Source of the DNA: Streptacidiphilus jiangxiensis
Lineage (GTDB): Bacteria > Actinomycetota > Actinomycetes > Streptomycetales > Streptomycetaceae
Length of the DNA: 64,000 nucleotides
NCBI RefSeq assembly: GCF_900109465.1
Contig: NZ_FOAZ01000010.1
Location: forward strand, 62,001-126,000
Direction of reading: 5' to 3'
The notes under the pieces are model-generated. The model saw nothing but the letters and a program-made list of their open reading frames with translations. It did not search any database and was not told where the DNA came from. Positions 41,410 through 50,975 of the stretch are shown here, one piece after another. Each line of letters starts with the position of its first letter. The first letter of the stretch is position 1. A program made the translations under genes and the position numbers.

Positions 41410-43406
41410 GGATTCCTCACCGCCTGGACACGGATGTCGATCTCGGTCATGGTGTCAGGCGCCGGCCGTACCAGGGCGCGCCAGACAGCCTCGCCCCCGT
41501 CCATGTCACAAGTCTCGGTGGTGCACAGGGTGCCGGCGTCGTTCTCCCAACCAAGAAGGGTGGGCATGGCCGCGCCGGCGGGTGGGTCGGTCTCGCGGGC
41601 CCCGCCGCCCGGGAGGGTCACGGCCAGATCGATGCTGACGCGTTGGCGTCCTGGGACAGGCAAGCGGAAGTCCTGGACGAGGACATCAGTGTTCCCTCTA
41701 GTGTCATAGTAGGGGTCCCCCACCAGACGGACTCGCGGACGTCTCTGCGGAGCTTCCGTGCCGTTGTGCCCTCCCGGCGGGGCAAGAAGATAGTCCCCGC
41801 TCTCCGCCTCCGCGCCCACCTGCGCCCACGACGCTGAACTGTGATCACCGGTCTGCAGCATGTGCAAGTTCCCGCCCGCTGCGGCGCCCGTAGTCTCCGA
41901 GCCCTCCTCCGACTCGCGGACGACCACACCGCGCTTAGGGACGGCCGTGCTTCCGGGTTTCTCGACGGCGATGGCGCCACCGACACCCCAGGCCCCTCCC
42001 ACAAGGCCGGACAGCATGCGACTTGCCGCTCCGAGGGCGATGCCGGCGGAGCCGCCCCGGCTGACACCTGACAGGGCGAAAAGCCCGTCAACGGCTTCGC
42101 CGATACGACGGAACGTGGTCTGGACAAAGGTGCTCTCAGGCCGTTCGAGCGACTGCGGGTGCCAGGCGTCGTGGGTCGGTGGTTCGGCGCGAGCATAGAC
42201 GTCGTCCATGGTGACGTCTGCGCGGAAGACCCCTGCGTAACCCTGGTTCTCACTCGGCGGCTTCGGGCCAGGGTGATAGCTGACCACGAGCTCCGCCGGT
42301 CTCATGAGGGCCACATGGTGAACGAGTGTCTCCAGACCCACCATGCGTGAGGCACGTGTAGGTTCGAGCCCCGGGAGGATTCGCTTGACGAGGCCGAGAC
42401 GTCCCAGGAATCGCTTGGGGCTCTTGCAGTGGAGTTCACTACCGTCCGAACTGGTCATCCGCTCGTACGCGGCGACGAACATGCCGATCGGGTCCAGTTC
42501 GCGGGGATTGGGGACGGGGTGCTCCACGCCGTCACAGGCAACGGCGAAACGCATGGCCGGGGCCTGGCCATCCTGTCCGATCATCTTGGGCCACAAATGC
42601 CAGACGATGGTCTCGGCCAGGTAGTCGGCGGCTTCACGAGGCGCCATTTCGTCGAGGCTCGGATCGATCACCACGATCGTCGTGCCCGTCTCGTGCTCTG
42701 CGAAGGACTGCAGCCCGAGCCTATGAGCGATGTCCTCGGCCGCTTCGCCGACAAGGGGTTCGACCACGTCACCAGTGGTGTCCCCCCACCAGTGACGTCC
42801 GGTGTAACGGCGAGGCTCTGGCCCCCGGGTGTCGACGTAGCTCCGCCAAAGGGTGCAGCCGATGAGGCGGGTCTCCCTACCGCCGGGAACGGCACAACGG
42901 GAGTGGACGAGGATGGTGCCGGGGCGCGAGAGCAGATAGAAGATGCCCTTGCCGAATCCGTAAGTACCACCGCCGAGGGCGGTGTCGCGGGGCTCGCCGA
43001 TATTGCGGATGAAGGAGACGAAATCACGCTCCGGTCCTACAGCGTTGTCCGCGCGGGTGGGACCGCCGAGTCCGCGCGTCCCTCGGTCGGAGATGGTGAG
43101 CAGACGCACCGCTCCCTGGCGCAGGACGTCGCGCAGAGGAAAGCTGTCGCGGCCGACCGGTGCGGTCTCGATGAGGAGATCCCGCCAGGCCGGGGCATGG
43201 GCAGGGCTCACAGTGCTGAGCGCCAGCCGGAAGTCCACGGGCCCGCTCGGGTCGGCGAGGCGGGCATCCCAACTGTTCTGCGCTGACTCTCGAACGAGGA
43301 TGGTCAGGAGGTCCAACTCGGGGCGACCGAGCTGGTTCCGGATGCCCTCCGCGGCACTGGCTCCCTCAGGAGGATACGGCTGGGAGTACCAACCAGGTCG
43401 CGTCAC
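41406..43406 (-). CDS. GHKL (MutL/MORC/Hsp90-type) ATPase
   Basis: A 666-residue ATPase. Bergerat-fold boxes are clear: the N box L-V-R-E-S-A-Q-N-S-W-D-A (about 37-48, with the E and N that bind Mg-ATP), the G1 box S-D-R-G-T-R-G-L-G-G (about 105-115) and the G2 box G-G-G-T-Y-G-F-G-K-G (about 143-152). A long middle region follows, then a poorly conserved C-terminal half with a Gly/Ala-rich stretch and a beta-rich end. MutL/MORC-like ATPases encoded next to Z1 helicases, PD-(D/E)XK nucleases and C5-methylases were recognised by comparative genomics (Iyer, Aravind and colleagues) as unusual restriction systems. ATP-driven DNA clamping or loop capture is the likely role. It overlaps both neighbours by 4 nt. 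Confidence 0.9.
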   Translation of the reverse strand: MTRPGWYSQPYPPEGASAAEGIRNQLGRPELDLLTILVRESAQNSWDARLADPSGPVDFRLALSTVSPAHAPAWRDLLIETAPVGRDSFPLRDVLRQGAVRLLTISDRGTRGLGGPTRADNAVGPERDFVSFIRNIGEPRDTALGGGTYGFGKGIFYLLSRPGTILVHSRCAVPGGRETRLIGCTLWRSYVDTRGPEPRRYTGRHWWGDTTGDVVEPLVGEAAEDIAHRLGLQSFAEHETGTTIVVIDPSLDEMAPREAADYLAETIVWHLWPKMIGQDGQAPAMRFAVACDGVEHPVPNPRELDPIGMFVAAYERMTSSDGSELHCKSPKRFLGRLGLVKRILPGLEPTRASRMVGLETLVHHVALMRPAELVVSYHPGPKPPSENQGYAGVFRADVTMDDVYARAEPPTHDAWHPQSLERPESTFVQTTFRRIGEAVDGLFALSGVSRGGSAGIALGAASRMLSGLVGGAWGVGGAIAVEKPGSTAVPKRGVVVRESEEGSETTGAAAGGNLHMLQTGDHSSASWAQVGAEAESGDYLLAPPGGHNGTEAPQRRPRVRLVGDPYYDTRGNTDVLVQDFRLPVPGRQRVSIDLAVTLPGGGARETDPPAGAAMPTLLGWENDAGTLCTTETCDMDGGEAVWRALVRPAPDTMTEIDIRVQAVRNP

Positions 43407-44434
43407 TCGTGCTCCTGAAGCATCATGCCGATCAGTTCGGCCACTGCCGTGCCGGTCATCGTTGCCGGTGTCTCGCCGGAAAGGTCCACGGTGTACTCCA
43501 CCGCCTGGACAGTCACAGGAACACCCGCGGCTGACAGGCGAGTCGCGGTGAGCCCCGGAAAATCACGGTCGACGAGAAACCATCGCTCCTCGATGACCAC
43601 GAATCGCACATCCTGGTAGTAGGCCTCGTCCGCAGGCGCATAGCCGACCGAAGCGAGCCTGTCGGTCAACGACCGCTCGTCATCGCACTGGGCCATGGCC
43701 CGCCGGACGAGATCCGGCACGGAGCTGCTTCCCGGCGTGGAGTGTTCGGTGCGCTCGAGCCCGAACCAGACCAGGGCCAGGTTCCCGCCAGGCGGCGGAT
43801 CAAGCTGGTCGAGCCCGTGGATGCGGGCGCGGCGACCATCAGGGGCGACAGCGGATTTCACCTCGACGGCGGCCAGCATGGAGGAGAAGTCGTGTCGATA
43901 CCCCGACGGCCCCAACCACAGCCGGTGCGCTCCCGGGTCAGCTTCCAGCAGGCGCCCGAGCAGAAGCAACTCGCCGAACAAGCCTGCCAGTTGCGCGGGC
44001 CCGAGGAGGTCTGCAGAACTACGGAAGAGGGACCGCCAGTGGTCGAGGACTCGGTGGAGTGCACGCACCGCGTCCTCGACACCGGGCTCCAGAGCGGCCA
44101 GCACGTCCACGCACAGGCCTGTGAAGAGGTCGTCGAGGTCTCGCCGCATGCAGGCGAGATCTGCGTATACACAGTATGTGTCTTCGTCCTCGAGCGGTTG
44201 ACGACGCAACACGAGCGCAGGCCCGTCGATCCCCCGGCGCAGACGCCGGCGGGACTCCATCGGCACCATGAGATGCCGGTGGCCCTCGTGATCGACCGCG
44301 ACGACGACCGACCCATTGGGCGTGGACAGCGCCAGCTCCGAAGTACGGAACATACATTCGGTACTGGGCGGTTCTGCGAGCAGGGCCTGCCAGCGTTCTT
44401 CGACGAGGGATCGCAACCGCTCCTCGGCCCTCAC
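43403..44434 (-). CDS. PD-(D/E)XK nuclease-like protein (DUF4420 type)
   Basis: 343 residues, matching the DUF4420 / PD-(D/E)XK group that accompanies Z1 helicases. Candidate active-site residues are Glu in G-L-F-G-E-L-L-L-L (about 153), Asp in Y-R-H-D-F-S-S (about 181) and E-V-K in A-A-V-E-V-K-S-A (about 191-193), in the right order and spacing for the fold. It is probably the DNA-cleaving subunit. Its ends overlap the Z1 and GHKL genes by 4 nt. Family assignment rests on motif order and genomic context, since overall sequence conservation in these nucleases is low. Confidence 0.85.
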   Translation of the reverse strand: MRAEERLRSLVEERWQALLAEPPSTECMFRTSELALSTPNGSVVVAVDHEGHRHLMVPMESRRRLRRGIDGPALVLRRQPLEDEDTYCVYADLACMRRDLDDLFTGLCVDVLAALEPGVEDAVRALHRVLDHWRSLFRSSADLLGPAQLAGLFGELLLLGRLLEADPGAHRLWLGPSGYRHDFSSMLAAVEVKSAVAPDGRRARIHGLDQLDPPPGGNLALVWFGLERTEHSTPGSSSVPDLVRRAMAQCDDERSLTDRLASVGYAPADEAYYQDVRFVVIEERWFLVDRDFPGLTATRLSAAGVPVTVQAVEYTVDLSGETPATMTGTAVAELIGMMLQEHE

Positions 44435-46980
44435 TCCGCCTCCAGGGCGCTGAGGTCCTCGTCCTCGATACGCACACCGGACAGGTTGGCGGAAATGTAC
44501 TTCTCGACGGTGCTGTCCCCACCGACCGCGTCGGGGAAGACCAGGCCGACGCCGACGACATGGTCCTCGGCGGCAAGCGGGGCTCGTCGATTCCGGGACG
44601 GAGCCGGCTCCGACAAGGCGTCGATCGGGTAGAGCACGAGAAGTCCGTGCTCAGGAAGCTGACGGTTACGTTCGGCCCGGATGGCATTCTCGTCAAGGCC
44701 TGCGCCCTCACCCTCCAGGTCCACAGCTGCATCGCGACGGCTCATGAGGGTCTTGATGTCGGCGAGGTCCGGAGTGGGGTTCGGAACGTCGAGACGGGCA
44801 CGCACGACGCGTCCGACCTCGACTCCCGGAGCGAAAGCGAACGCACCGGGCCCCTTGCCGACGGGATTGCCGACGACGGCCACGTTCCACCGCAACAAGG
44901 ATCCGTTGCGGGCGCGCTTGCGGATGTACCCGGCGAGCAGATCGGTGTCGTGCTCGGGGGCCTTCTCGTGCACGCGGTACTGCGCCAGGAACTCCAGAAC
45001 GAGGTCATGAGGGACGTCCCGCAGTACGTACCGTCCGTCCTCCGGACGTTCCTCCACCTTGAGCGCGTGCTTGCGGGCGGACTCCACCAGTTCCTTCGCG
45101 GCCTGGGTGTTCCGCCGCAGCCAATCCTTGTCGGTACTGAAGTAGTGGGTCTGGACGCGTTGGCCTCCGAAGGACGAGGCGGCGGTCACCGCATCCTTCA
45201 TCTTGGCAGCAGCAGTGACGCGCAAGGACGGATGGGTGCGGACGCGTACTGCGAAGGTCAGCGGGGTCACGTCCTGCGTCATGTAGAGCTCGATGTCCCG
45301 GCGCATCTCGGTCTCGACAGTGGCAAGGTGCCGGAACCACTCGGACAGTTCGTCGGTCATCCAGATCCGCGGAAGGTCCGCGTAGCCCTTGCGGAAGCCG
45401 AACCATCGCCCCATCTGCAGGAGTGTGTCGTAGGCCGACACCGAGCGCACGAAGTAGCTGACGGAGAGCCCCTCCAAGGTAAGGCCCCGGGACAACGTGT
45501 TGCCGCCAACCGCAATAGCGACGACCGGGCCCATCTCGTAGTCAAGACGAACCTCGCTGCTGGAGTTGTCCATGATGACGCGGCAGCTCTCGAGGACACC
45601 GGGCAGCTCGGCGCGCAGGTCCTCGAACTCGACCTTGGTCTCCCCGAACTCGACTGCGGCCACCTTCGCCGTCTCCCGCTCCCACAGGAACCGAAGCCGC
45701 TTCACCGCGGCCGGGTCCTGCAACTGCTCGGCGGCACGGCGGAGCAACTGCTTCAGGGGACGTTCGAAGCTGTTGTGCACGGCCGTGTTGACGCTGGTGT
45801 GGATCAGCATCGTGCTGTGCGGGTTACCCGTGCCTCGAACCCGGCGGGCCGCGGTCACCAGGAGGAAGTACTCGACCGCTTCTCGCAAGGTGTCCGTGAT
45901 CAGCGGCTCGAAGCCCTCTGCGTCCTGCTTCGTCTCCGGGCGAACGCACTCCAGATCCTCCAGCGGGACGGAGCGGATCATGTCGTAGCCGTCATCCACG
46001 TCGGAAGGGTTCTCGTCCTCCAGCGCGTAGCGGCCGAACAGTACCTCGGTGCCGAAGTGGCCCTCTGGCTTGTCCAGGTTGACCACGAAGTCCTTCGGGT
46101 ACAGGTCGTCGGCCGCCGGGTCGATCAGCAGATTGGCGAACGGCGACGCCGTGTAGCCAATGTAGGCGCAGCGCGGCAGGCTTCCCATGATGTCAAGGAT
46201 CAACGGATTGATGGACTTGGTCGCCACCGTGGCTTGATCGGCCTCGTCGTCGATGATCAACGCGGGGGCGTCCTGCAGATAGTCCGCGGCGCCTTGCAGC
46301 CACTTCGCAAGCTTCCGGAGCACGGTCGCATTCTTCTTGACCACGCAGAGAACGTGGGTACGGTTGCTGTTGCCGAAGAAGGATGCTGGGTTGTCCTTCG
46401 GAGTGAAGTCCGCGTCCAAGCCGGTGATCTGGGACCACATCGTCGGGTTCGGATCGACGAGCTGCTGGATCAGGCGCGCCTGCGTCTGTCGTCGCAGGCC
46501 GTTGTGAATACCGGCCAGGACGATGAAGAGCTTGTACTTACGATCCGCTGCCTTGGCTATGACCGACGTGAAATTGGTGGTCTTGCCGGACTGCACGAAT
46601 CCGACGACCAGCCCCCGGGTATCGAAGTGCCGCTGCTTGGGGTGCTCCAACAACGATACGACTCGGGTCGAGGACCGGTCGAGCCCCTCCAAGGACGACT
46701 TTGACCAACCATCCTTCTCCAAAAGTGTCCTGACGGCGGGCCAGAACTTGTCCCTGGGTTGAGGTCCCGTGTACCAGGTGTCCCGGTTGTCCTGGACGAC
46801 TGAGAGCGGTCGCTCCATCTCGCGGATGGCGAGCATGGCCTCTTCGTGCCGCCCGCGAATCCGCTCGATGTTCTCGGGCTGCACCCCGATCAGCTCCAGA
46901 CGCTTGACCGCCTCCGCCGGCGTGAAGCTCTCCAGGAGCGCCTTGAAGGTGTCGTACATCTGGTCCAGCTCGTCGCTCAT
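44431..46980 (-). CDS. Z1-domain superfamily II helicase
   Basis: First gene of the operon, 849 residues. The ATPase core shows Walker A G-F-V-Q-S-G-K-T-T-N-F (about 124-134) and Walker B/DEAD L-I-I-D-D-E-A-D-Q-A-T (about 240-250). It continues with the Z1 hallmark G-Y-T-A-S-P-F-A-N (about 275), G-G-N-T-L-S-R-G-L-T-L-E-G (about 495-507) and Q-M-G-R-W-F-G-F-R-K-G-Y (about 524-535). In such systems Z1 proteins probably translocate on DNA and bring the nuclease and GHKL ATPase to foreign DNA. A 7-bp dyad at 47072-47093 upstream may control the operon. The downstream DUF4420 gene overlaps by 4 nt. Confidence 0.93.
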   Translation of the reverse strand: MSDELDQMYDTFKALLESFTPAEAVKRLELIGVQPENIERIRGRHEEAMLAIREMERPLSVVQDNRDTWYTGPQPRDKFWPAVRTLLEKDGWSKSSLEGLDRSSTRVVSLLEHPKQRHFDTRGLVVGFVQSGKTTNFTSVIAKAADRKYKLFIVLAGIHNGLRRQTQARLIQQLVDPNPTMWSQITGLDADFTPKDNPASFFGNSNRTHVLCVVKKNATVLRKLAKWLQGAADYLQDAPALIIDDEADQATVATKSINPLILDIMGSLPRCAYIGYTASPFANLLIDPAADDLYPKDFVVNLDKPEGHFGTEVLFGRYALEDENPSDVDDGYDMIRSVPLEDLECVRPETKQDAEGFEPLITDTLREAVEYFLLVTAARRVRGTGNPHSTMLIHTSVNTAVHNSFERPLKQLLRRAAEQLQDPAAVKRLRFLWERETAKVAAVEFGETKVEFEDLRAELPGVLESCRVIMDNSSSEVRLDYEMGPVVAIAVGGNTLSRGLTLEGLSVSYFVRSVSAYDTLLQMGRWFGFRKGYADLPRIWMTDELSEWFRHLATVETEMRRDIELYMTQDVTPLTFAVRVRTHPSLRVTAAAKMKDAVTAASSFGGQRVQTHYFSTDKDWLRRNTQAAKELVESARKHALKVEERPEDGRYVLRDVPHDLVLEFLAQYRVHEKAPEHDTDLLAGYIRKRARNGSLLRWNVAVVGNPVGKGPGAFAFAPGVEVGRVVRARLDVPNPTPDLADIKTLMSRRDAAVDLEGEGAGLDENAIRAERNRQLPEHGLLVLYPIDALSEPAPSRNRRAPLAAEDHVVGVGLVFPDAVGGDSTVEKYISANLSGVRIEDEDLSALEAE

Positions 46981-47590
46981 CGACGCGTCAGCTCCTCAGT
47001 CCTCACCGGGAACACCAGGCCTTCGAGGGTCAGTCCGTGATACCGGCCGTATACGTAGGCCCCCCACCCACCTGTACGGCGGAGAACGTACAGTACCGCT
47101 CCTCACACTATCTTCACGTCACCCGCGCCCTGATCCGACCTCGCGGCCATCGGTCCGACGCTTGATCGTTCCAGGTCATCCGACCTGAAAGACTCGACCG
47201 GTCAGAGCAGGAGGATCTCCTCAGGACGGCGGTTGGTCGCCTCTGTGGATACATCAGCGACCAGATGTTCGATGCAGGCAGACAGGTCACCGGTGTGGAC
47301 CGGCCCGAGCGTCGGGCCGTCGTGGGCCGGACTGCGAGTCGCGGGTGACGGTGGTGGCCGACTCCCCCAGGATGTGTCCTCAGGTTGGTGTCCTCCTCGG
47401 GGCCTGAGAAGAAGGGGTGGGCCGCACGACCCTGGAGAACCTGACTTGCCCTGGAAGTCCGTTCAGGACCGCCGCTCCACCAGTTGTCCGTGTTCACGAA
47501 ACCTGAGTACGAATACCTATGTCGGCCACCGTTCCGTGTCCCTAGCATCAAGAACCACGGGGGTCTCGTAGGCGAGATGAGGGGGACATC
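46981..47590. other. 610-bp intergenic region between the defence operon and the ESX-like genes
   Basis: Holds the promoter area for the minus-strand Z1 operon and for the plus-strand gene at 47591. A 22-bp dyad lies at 47072-47093. I see no convincing coding sequence on either strand; the open frames here lack good starts and family resemblance. Confidence 0.5.
47072..47093. promoter_or_regulatory. Perfect dyad upstream of the Z1 operon (candidate operator)
   Basis: CTGTACG (47072-47078), 8-nt spacer, CTGTACG inverted as CGTACAG (47087-47093). It lies about 92-113 bp upstream of the Z1 ATG, and a GTATAC hexamer lies at 47049-47054, nearer the gene. Spacing and symmetry suit a dimeric repressor. 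No regulator gene is present in the operon itself. Confidence 0.5.
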
Positions 47591-47992
47591 GTGAGCACAC
47601 CCACGGGCACGGGTCCGTTAGGGCCGTTGGCTCCACCCGCACCTCCGCCGGCCGCAGGGGGTGGGCCACTTGTTGTCGACCCGGCCGTACTGGAGGCGGA
47701 GGGCAAGGTTCTTCAGGAGGTCGGATCGGCTATCCCTGGAGAGGCTCTGCGGCTGTACGGTCCGTCGGACAACGCGGTCACCCAGTTGCACGGGTGGCGT
47801 GTCGCCGCCGCACTGGAAACGTGCACGCAGGCCTGGGTCGATCGGCTGAAGAAGTTCGGCGTCGGCTTGGACCAAAACGGTGCCAAGCTCGTGGCCAGCG
47901 CGACGAACTACAGCACCACCAACTCATCCGCAGCCCAGAGCTTCCAGAACCTGCTCGGCGGTCCCGGCTTCGGCTACCGGGCTGGGGCGTGA
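47591..47992 (+). CDS. WXG100/ESX-like small protein
   Basis: 133 residues from a GTG. The N-terminus is Pro/Gly/Ala-rich (about 1-28), followed by two amphipathic helices: A-L-E-T-C-T-Q-A-W-V-D-R-L-K-K-F-G (about 75-91) and a Ser/Asn/Thr-rich end. The size, absence of a signal peptide and helical-hairpin pattern fit the small proteins that pair with type VII secretion substrates. Its stop overlaps the ATG of the DUF1023 hydrolase gene (TGATG), so the two are co-translated. A classic W-x-G turn is not clear, so this is a context-supported assignment. Confidence 0.7.
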   Translation: MSTPTGTGPLGPLAPPAPPPAAGGGPLVVDPAVLEAEGKVLQEVGSAIPGEALRLYGPSDNAVTQLHGWRVAAALETCTQAWVDRLKKFGVGLDQNGAKLVASATNYSTTNSSAAQSFQNLLGGPGFGYRAGA

Positions 47993-49644
47993 TGGTCACC
48001 TACGCCGAACTGTTGGACGCCCGCTTCGACGCCCTGACCCACGCTGGCGACGCCTACGACGCCCTGTCGAAGGCGTTCGGCGCGCACATCGATGAAGTCA
48101 CCGCGGTGAGTACCGGGCGACAGCAGAACTGGACCGGCCTGGCCGCCTTCGAAGCCGCCACTGCCCTGACCACGCAGAACAACGACCTGACCGCCGCGCA
48201 CGAGGAGATGCTCGGCGTCGGCGTCATCCTTCACGAAGCGGTGGCGTCCTTCGCCGCGGCCCAGTCCGAGCTGACAGCTGCCCTGGAGGCTGCACGCGCG
48301 GCCAACTGCACCGTCGCCCCGGACGGCACGGTCACCGGACCGACCATGAGCGAGGCAGAGCACCACGACCGCGACGCCCAGGAGCAGCAGGGCGTCCTCG
48401 TCGAGCAAATCGCGATGCGCATCGGCAAGGCGGTGCAGGCCGCGGACAAGGCCGACGCCCAGTTCGCTGGCCGCCTGAACGCTTTGGCCGCGCACGGGCG
48501 CGACGGCAGCGGGCTGAGCATCAGCACCGCGAACGCCGACCTGGGCGCGCAGACGGCCGCGACCAAGTCCGGGCCGAAGGCTGTCAACGCCTGGTGGAAG
48601 GGGCTCTCCGCCGCAGAGCAGCAGACTTTCATCCACGACCAGCCGGGCGTGTACGGCAACCTTGACGGCATCCCGGCCGTCGCCCGCGATCAGGCCAACC
48701 GGATCTACCTCGGACAGCTGATCGATCAGTACGAGGGTGGCAGCCAGCCGCTCTCGGACATCGACAACCGGAAACTGCAGGGCTTTCTCGCGATCCAGTC
48801 CCGGCTCGATCATTACCAGGGGATGAATCCGCCTCTGCTGCTCCTCGGTGTCAACGACCAGGGGCAAGGACACGGGATCCTGTCCTACGGCAACCCCGAC
48901 ACGGCGCAGAACGTGAGCGTCTACGTGCCAGGCCTGGGAACCACGCTCGCTGACGTCGCTGGTGGGGACGGTGACCGTGCCTTGCAACTGTGGGAGGCCG
49001 CACATGGTGTCCGCGGCGCGGGAACCACGGCCTCCGTGGTCTGGCTCGGCTACGACCCGCCCCCCGGCCTCGGTGGCGTGGACCCGGCCACGACCGAGGT
49101 CATGAGCTCCGAGCGCGCTGCCAGCGGCGCCCCGACCTACGACCAGTTCCTTACCGGCATCCGCACCACCCACAACGGATCGGTGCACCTGACCGCCCTC
49201 GGCCACAGCTACGGCTCATACCTGGTCGGCCTCGCGGCCCAGCAACCAGGCGGCACCGGCGCCAACGACATCATCCTCATCGGTTCGCCAGGGACCGGTG
49301 CGTCGAACGCCGCCCAGCTCGGCGTGGGTCCCGGACATGTCTGGGTCGGCGCAGCCGCGAACGACCCAGTGACGCACATGCCCTCGAAACTGGATGTCGG
49401 CGCCGTCGGCCTCCTAGGAGCGCAGATCGGTGGCGCGGTCGCGTCGTCGGACCCGCACCAGCTGTGGTTCGGCACCGATCCCGCCAGCGCCCAGTACGGG
49501 GCGCAGCGCTTCGACGTTGCCAACGGGCCGGCGGCCAGCTTCGATTCGCACTCGGCGTACTTCAACGAGAGGAGCAACTCCATGCTCAACATGGCACATA
49601 TCGTCACGGGTACGGGACCGGTCAACCTGGAGCCCCCGCGATGA
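47992..49644 (+). CDS. DUF1023 alpha/beta hydrolase with WXG-like N-domain
   Basis: 550 residues from the ATG that overlaps the previous stop. The N-terminal ~200 residues are helical (A-E-L-L-D-A-R-F-D-A-L, with N-W-T-G-L-A-A-F forming a W-x-G turn near 47), as in type VII substrates. The C-terminal half is an alpha/beta hydrolase of the DUF1023 type: V-Y-V-P-G-L-G-T (about 305), W-L-G-Y-D-P-P (about 347) and the nucleophile elbow G-H-S-Y-G-S (about 403-408). I expect it to be secreted or surface-located through a type VII system and to hydrolyse an ester or amide; the substrate is unknown. It overlaps the lipoprotein gene by 4 nt. Confidence 0.88.
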   Translation: MVTYAELLDARFDALTHAGDAYDALSKAFGAHIDEVTAVSTGRQQNWTGLAAFEAATALTTQNNDLTAAHEEMLGVGVILHEAVASFAAAQSELTAALEAARAANCTVAPDGTVTGPTMSEAEHHDRDAQEQQGVLVEQIAMRIGKAVQAADKADAQFAGRLNALAAHGRDGSGLSISTANADLGAQTAATKSGPKAVNAWWKGLSAAEQQTFIHDQPGVYGNLDGIPAVARDQANRIYLGQLIDQYEGGSQPLSDIDNRKLQGFLAIQSRLDHYQGMNPPLLLLGVNDQGQGHGILSYGNPDTAQNVSVYVPGLGTTLADVAGGDGDRALQLWEAAHGVRGAGTTASVVWLGYDPPPGLGGVDPATTEVMSSERAASGAPTYDQFLTGIRTTHNGSVHLTALGHSYGSYLVGLAAQQPGGTGANDIILIGSPGTGASNAAQLGVGPGHVWVGAAANDPVTHMPSKLDVGAVGLLGAQIGGAVASSDPHQLWFGTDPASAQYGAQRFDVANGPAASFDSHSAYFNERSNSMLNMAHIVTGTGPVNLEPPR

Positions 49645-50228
49645 ACCCAAGGCTGTCGGTTCTTTCCTGCGTTGTTGCGGTTCTCGGCGTCGGCGGATGT
49701 TCAGCCCTGGCCAACACTGCAGGACTCCCGGCTACCGTGACGGCGACTGAACAGCAGGCCCGTTCGAAGGCTGAAGTGCTCGTGGACGACACCGCGGCGC
49801 ACATCCAGCCTGCTCTCAGCTGGCAGGCAAGCACCGTGGGGCACAACCCCAACTACACAGGTGTCGACGGACGCTATGACGGCACCATGCGAGTCGTCGT
49901 TTCCAGAGAGGCTGACGTGCGGCTCGCGAAGGACCGCCTGCCAACCCTGGAAGCTGCCATCACGGACTACTGGCGCCAGCAGGGATTCCAACTTCAGATC
50001 GGCCATGCCACCGATGGAAACTTCGCCATCGACGCCACCAAGGATCAGGTCCACCTCGTGGCGAACAGCGACGCCCCCTGGGGGATCACGATCTCGGCGG
50101 ACGTGGGCACCGTGAAAGGGCCGAAGGACATCAACTCCGTCGACGGATCGCCGATTCCCGACCCCACCGGGTCGAACGGCACCCCGATCAGCCCAGCGCC
50201 GTCCGTCGACCCGTACTGGTCACACTGA
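49641..50228 (+). CDS. Lipoprotein coupled to the DUF1023 hydrolase
   Basis: 195 residues. A short signal sequence ends in a lipobox V-G-G-C (Cys near residue 20), so it should be lipid-anchored on the outer face of the membrane. The mature part is a small alpha/beta domain with A-I-T-D-Y-W-R-Q-Q-G-F (about 108-118) and ends in a Pro/Ser-rich tail. Lipoproteins of this kind are often found directly after DUF1023 hydrolases in actinobacteria. ATG overlaps the previous stop by 4 nt. Function unknown. Confidence 0.85.
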   Translation: MNPRLSVLSCVVAVLGVGGCSALANTAGLPATVTATEQQARSKAEVLVDDTAAHIQPALSWQASTVGHNPNYTGVDGRYDGTMRVVVSREADVRLAKDRLPTLEAAITDYWRQQGFQLQIGHATDGNFAIDATKDQVHLVANSDAPWGITISADVGTVKGPKDINSVDGSPIPDPTGSNGTPISPAPSVDPYWSH

Positions 50229-50487
50229 GGCGGTCGACGTGAGCCGGCCTGGTGGTCACCCGGCTGCTGGGCGTGTTCGCCCAGAAGCCGCAGGTTCCAG
50301 AGATTGAGCGCCCGCTCGGGATGCCTGCCATGCCACGAACCTTCGGATGTACAAGCAGCACCCGGACGTCTGTCGTCACCGAGTGGTTCGCTTGTGACGT
50401 GAACCTGGCGACCCGTATGACGATCCGTCGGTCGCCCTATTGACCTTCATACGCACAATCAAGCCGCAGTGGGGAGCGGGGTACGAG

Positions 50488-50940
50488 GTGTCACAAGAAG
50501 CAACGGGGGGCGGTGCCAGCCCTTCGGCTGCGCAGTTCGCGGTGGAGGTCGCAGCGCTGAAGGCCTTCCGCGACCGGGTGAACGGACTTCTCGAGAACCT
50601 GGACGGGGGCGCGGGATCGACGCTGAGCATCAGCGCCCAGGTGATGACTCCCGGCCATCCAGGCATCGGCTTCACGGAGGTCAACGCGATGGTCTCCCGC
50701 TACCAGGAGACCCACACGAAACTGGTCCAGCTGTCCCAGGCGCTGAGCAGCGCCATTGACGCCATGACGATCAGCATCGACGTCGCGCGGCTCGGCTACG
50801 AGAACGTGGACGCGCAGGAGATCGCCCGGCTGTGGGCCATCCACGACCAGGAGGTGGCCGCCGCCGGCCCGACCCAGGTGAGTTCCCAGCCCGGCGGTGA
50901 GTCCCCCGGCTCCGGGGATCCCCGGACCGGTGCGCTGTGA
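50488..50940 (+). CDS. Small helical protein of the type VII locus
   Basis: 150 residues from GTG 50488, which has GGGAGCGGGG upstream; the frame is open to an earlier ATG at 50440, but that start has no ribosome site. The protein is largely helical (A-L-K-A-F-R-D-R-V-N-G-L-L-E-N-L near 30-45, and a second long helix about 75-115), with a Ser/Gly/Pro tail. The size and helical-hairpin pattern suggest an Esx/PE-like partner for the larger substrate encoded next (50976). No W-x-G motif is visible. Confidence 0.75.
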   Translation: MSQEATGGGASPSAAQFAVEVAALKAFRDRVNGLLENLDGGAGSTLSISAQVMTPGHPGIGFTEVNAMVSRYQETHTKLVQLSQALSSAIDAMTISIDVARLGYENVDAQEIARLWAIHDQEVAAAGPTQVSSQPGGESPGSGDPRTGAL

Positions 50941-50975
50941 CGACGCGAGAAACACGAGGGACGAGGGGGTAGCGG

